Origin: Bacilli bacterium
Lineage (GTDB): Bacteria > Bacillota_I > Bacilli_A > RF39 > UBA660
NCBI GenBank assembly: GCA_016297695.1
Contig: JAEDGC010000055.1
Coordinates: forward strand, 1-9,807
Direction of reading: 5' to 3'
Length of the DNA: 9,807 nt
Position numbers and translations under genes: made by a program. Within the stretch, counting starts at the first letter, position 1; every line of letters starts with the position of its first letter. This document shows positions 9,303 to 9,807 of the stretch, piece by piece. The notes under the pieces are model-generated. The model was not told the DNA's origin and made no database searches. It worked only from the letters and a program-made list of their open reading frames with translations.

Positions 9303-9342
9303 TTAAATATAAAATATAAATTTAAAGGGAGAGTGTTGTTTT

Positions 9343-9759
9343 ATGAAAAAGTTAATTAAGAAAATTACTATGGTAGGCTTAGTAGGTTTAATGTTTTTAG
9401 GTAGTGTAGGAGTAGCTGAAGCAAAAGTAATTCAAGGAACTAAAGGAAGAACTTTTGTTACACTAGATAAAATTGAAATACAAGAAAATAAAATGGTTTT
9501 AGAAGAATGTTTTAATATTACAAGTTATAAAACTATAATTAATAAAAAACGTGATAGTTATACAGTAATTTTTAGAAGTAATAAAGGTTGCAAGGATACA
9601 AAAAAACTTGTTAAAAGTGTTGCGAAGAAAATACATGGTAGTGATACAATTGAAAAAGAACATAAATTTTTTAGAACTTATAAAGTTATAGTAAAAGCTA
9701 AAGATAAAAAAGGACATATTCATACAAGTTACATCAAAGGACATAAGGTAATTAAATAG
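9343..9759 (+). CDS. Small secreted protein with Sec signal peptide (138 aa)
   Basis: ATG 9343 follows GGGAGAG (9327-9333). The first 27 residues form a classical Sec signal: basic start (Lys-Lys-Leu-Ile-Lys-Lys), hydrophobic core (about residues 10-22, Met-Val-Gly-Leu-Val-Gly-Leu-Met-Phe-Leu-Gly), and Ala-Glu-Ala before Lys28 as a probable signal peptidase I site. No Cys follows at +1, so it is not a lipoprotein. The mature ~111 residues are very basic and beta-rich, with two cysteines (56 and 83) that could form a disulfide outside the membrane. The C-terminal part has Lys-Lys-Gly-His-Ile-His-Thr-Ser-Tyr and ends with alternating Lys/His. No family is recognised. A secreted product from a phage-like array suggests a lysogenic-conversion or surface-exclusion role, but this is inference only. 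The reverse-strand frame at 9499-9744 is a shadow. Confidence 0.85.
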   Translation: MKKLIKKITMVGLVGLMFLGSVGVAEAKVIQGTKGRTFVTLDKIEIQENKMVLEECFNITSYKTIINKKRDSYTVIFRSNKGCKDTKKLVKSVAKKIHGSDTIEKEHKFFRTYKVIVKAKDKKGHIHTSYIKGHKVIK

Positions 9760-9769
9760 TTTATATAAA

Positions 9770-9797
9770 ATAGTCTCTAATTAGAGACTATTTTTTT
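9770..9797 (+). terminator. Intrinsic terminator after the secreted-protein gene
   Basis: ATAGTCTCTAA 9770-9780 pairs perfectly with TTAGAGACTAT 9781-9791, followed by T to 9797. A symmetric A-run before the stem could make it work in both directions. Confidence 0.9.
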
Positions 9798-9807
9798 ATA
9801 TCTAAAA

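Noticed and set aside
9499..9744. Reverse-strand 81-aa frame
   Set aside because: Antisense to the secreted-protein gene; composition is typical of a shadow frame.

Overview
The window is extremely A+T-rich, densely packed and carries genes on the + strand only. Nearly all are short proteins of 55-170 residues with strong AGGAGG/GGGGG ribosome binding sites. Arginine is mostly AGA, and promoters are near-perfect TTGACA/TATAAT. There are no ribosomal, tRNA, core-metabolic, transposase or integrase genes. This fits an accessory or early-gene region of a phage, or a phage-like plasmid, of a low-GC bacterium (Fusobacteria or Clostridia-like). The host guess rests on composition and signals only. 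The recognisable proteins also fit a phage or plasmid: a J-domain protein with an added C-terminal domain, a four-repeat zinc-ribbon endonuclease, and a small secreted protein.

Two differently built regions meet near position 2480. Region 1 (1 to about 2470) holds the 3' end of one gene, six complete small genes (starts at 293, 629, 997, 1305, 1633, 2078) and a 32-codon mini-ORF (2341). I see no internal promoter here, so it is probably one polycistronic unit. Each gene is followed by a ~69-base module of two hairpins (seven copies), with compensatory changes between copies. The whole region, coding and non-coding, is saturated with the word (T)GTCGA: 38 copies on the + strand by hand count, 4 on the - strand. 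I found only one copy in the remaining 7.3 kb. Spacings between successive copies cluster at multiples of about 10.3 bp. This is the most unusual feature of the window and I cannot assign it to a known system.

Region 2 (about 2480 to the end) is an array of single-gene transcription units. Each has its own consensus promoter, with a conserved A+T-rich block upstream and a conserved stretch just downstream of the -10. Each has a strong RBS, one small gene and one or two hairpins. In many units the stop codon lies inside the first hairpin, which is often GAGGACT/AGTCCTC. Units in order: J-domain protein, coiled-coil protein, 159-aa protein, 101-aa protein, OB-fold-like protein, 59-aa protein, a second coiled-coil protein, 119-aa protein, a 17-residue hydrophobic micro-ORF, 89-aa protein, zinc-ribbon endonuclease, 119-aa protein, 64-aa protein, and a secreted 138-aa protein ending in a classical terminator. 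Two gaps (after 5491 and after 6523) contain diverged copies of one ~95-base non-coding repeat.

The individually promoted units look like phage host-takeover or moron-type gene arrays. Region 1 looks like a co-transcribed operon whose message or DNA is organised by a repeated sequence signal. Most proteins are unrecognised and are described by visible features only.
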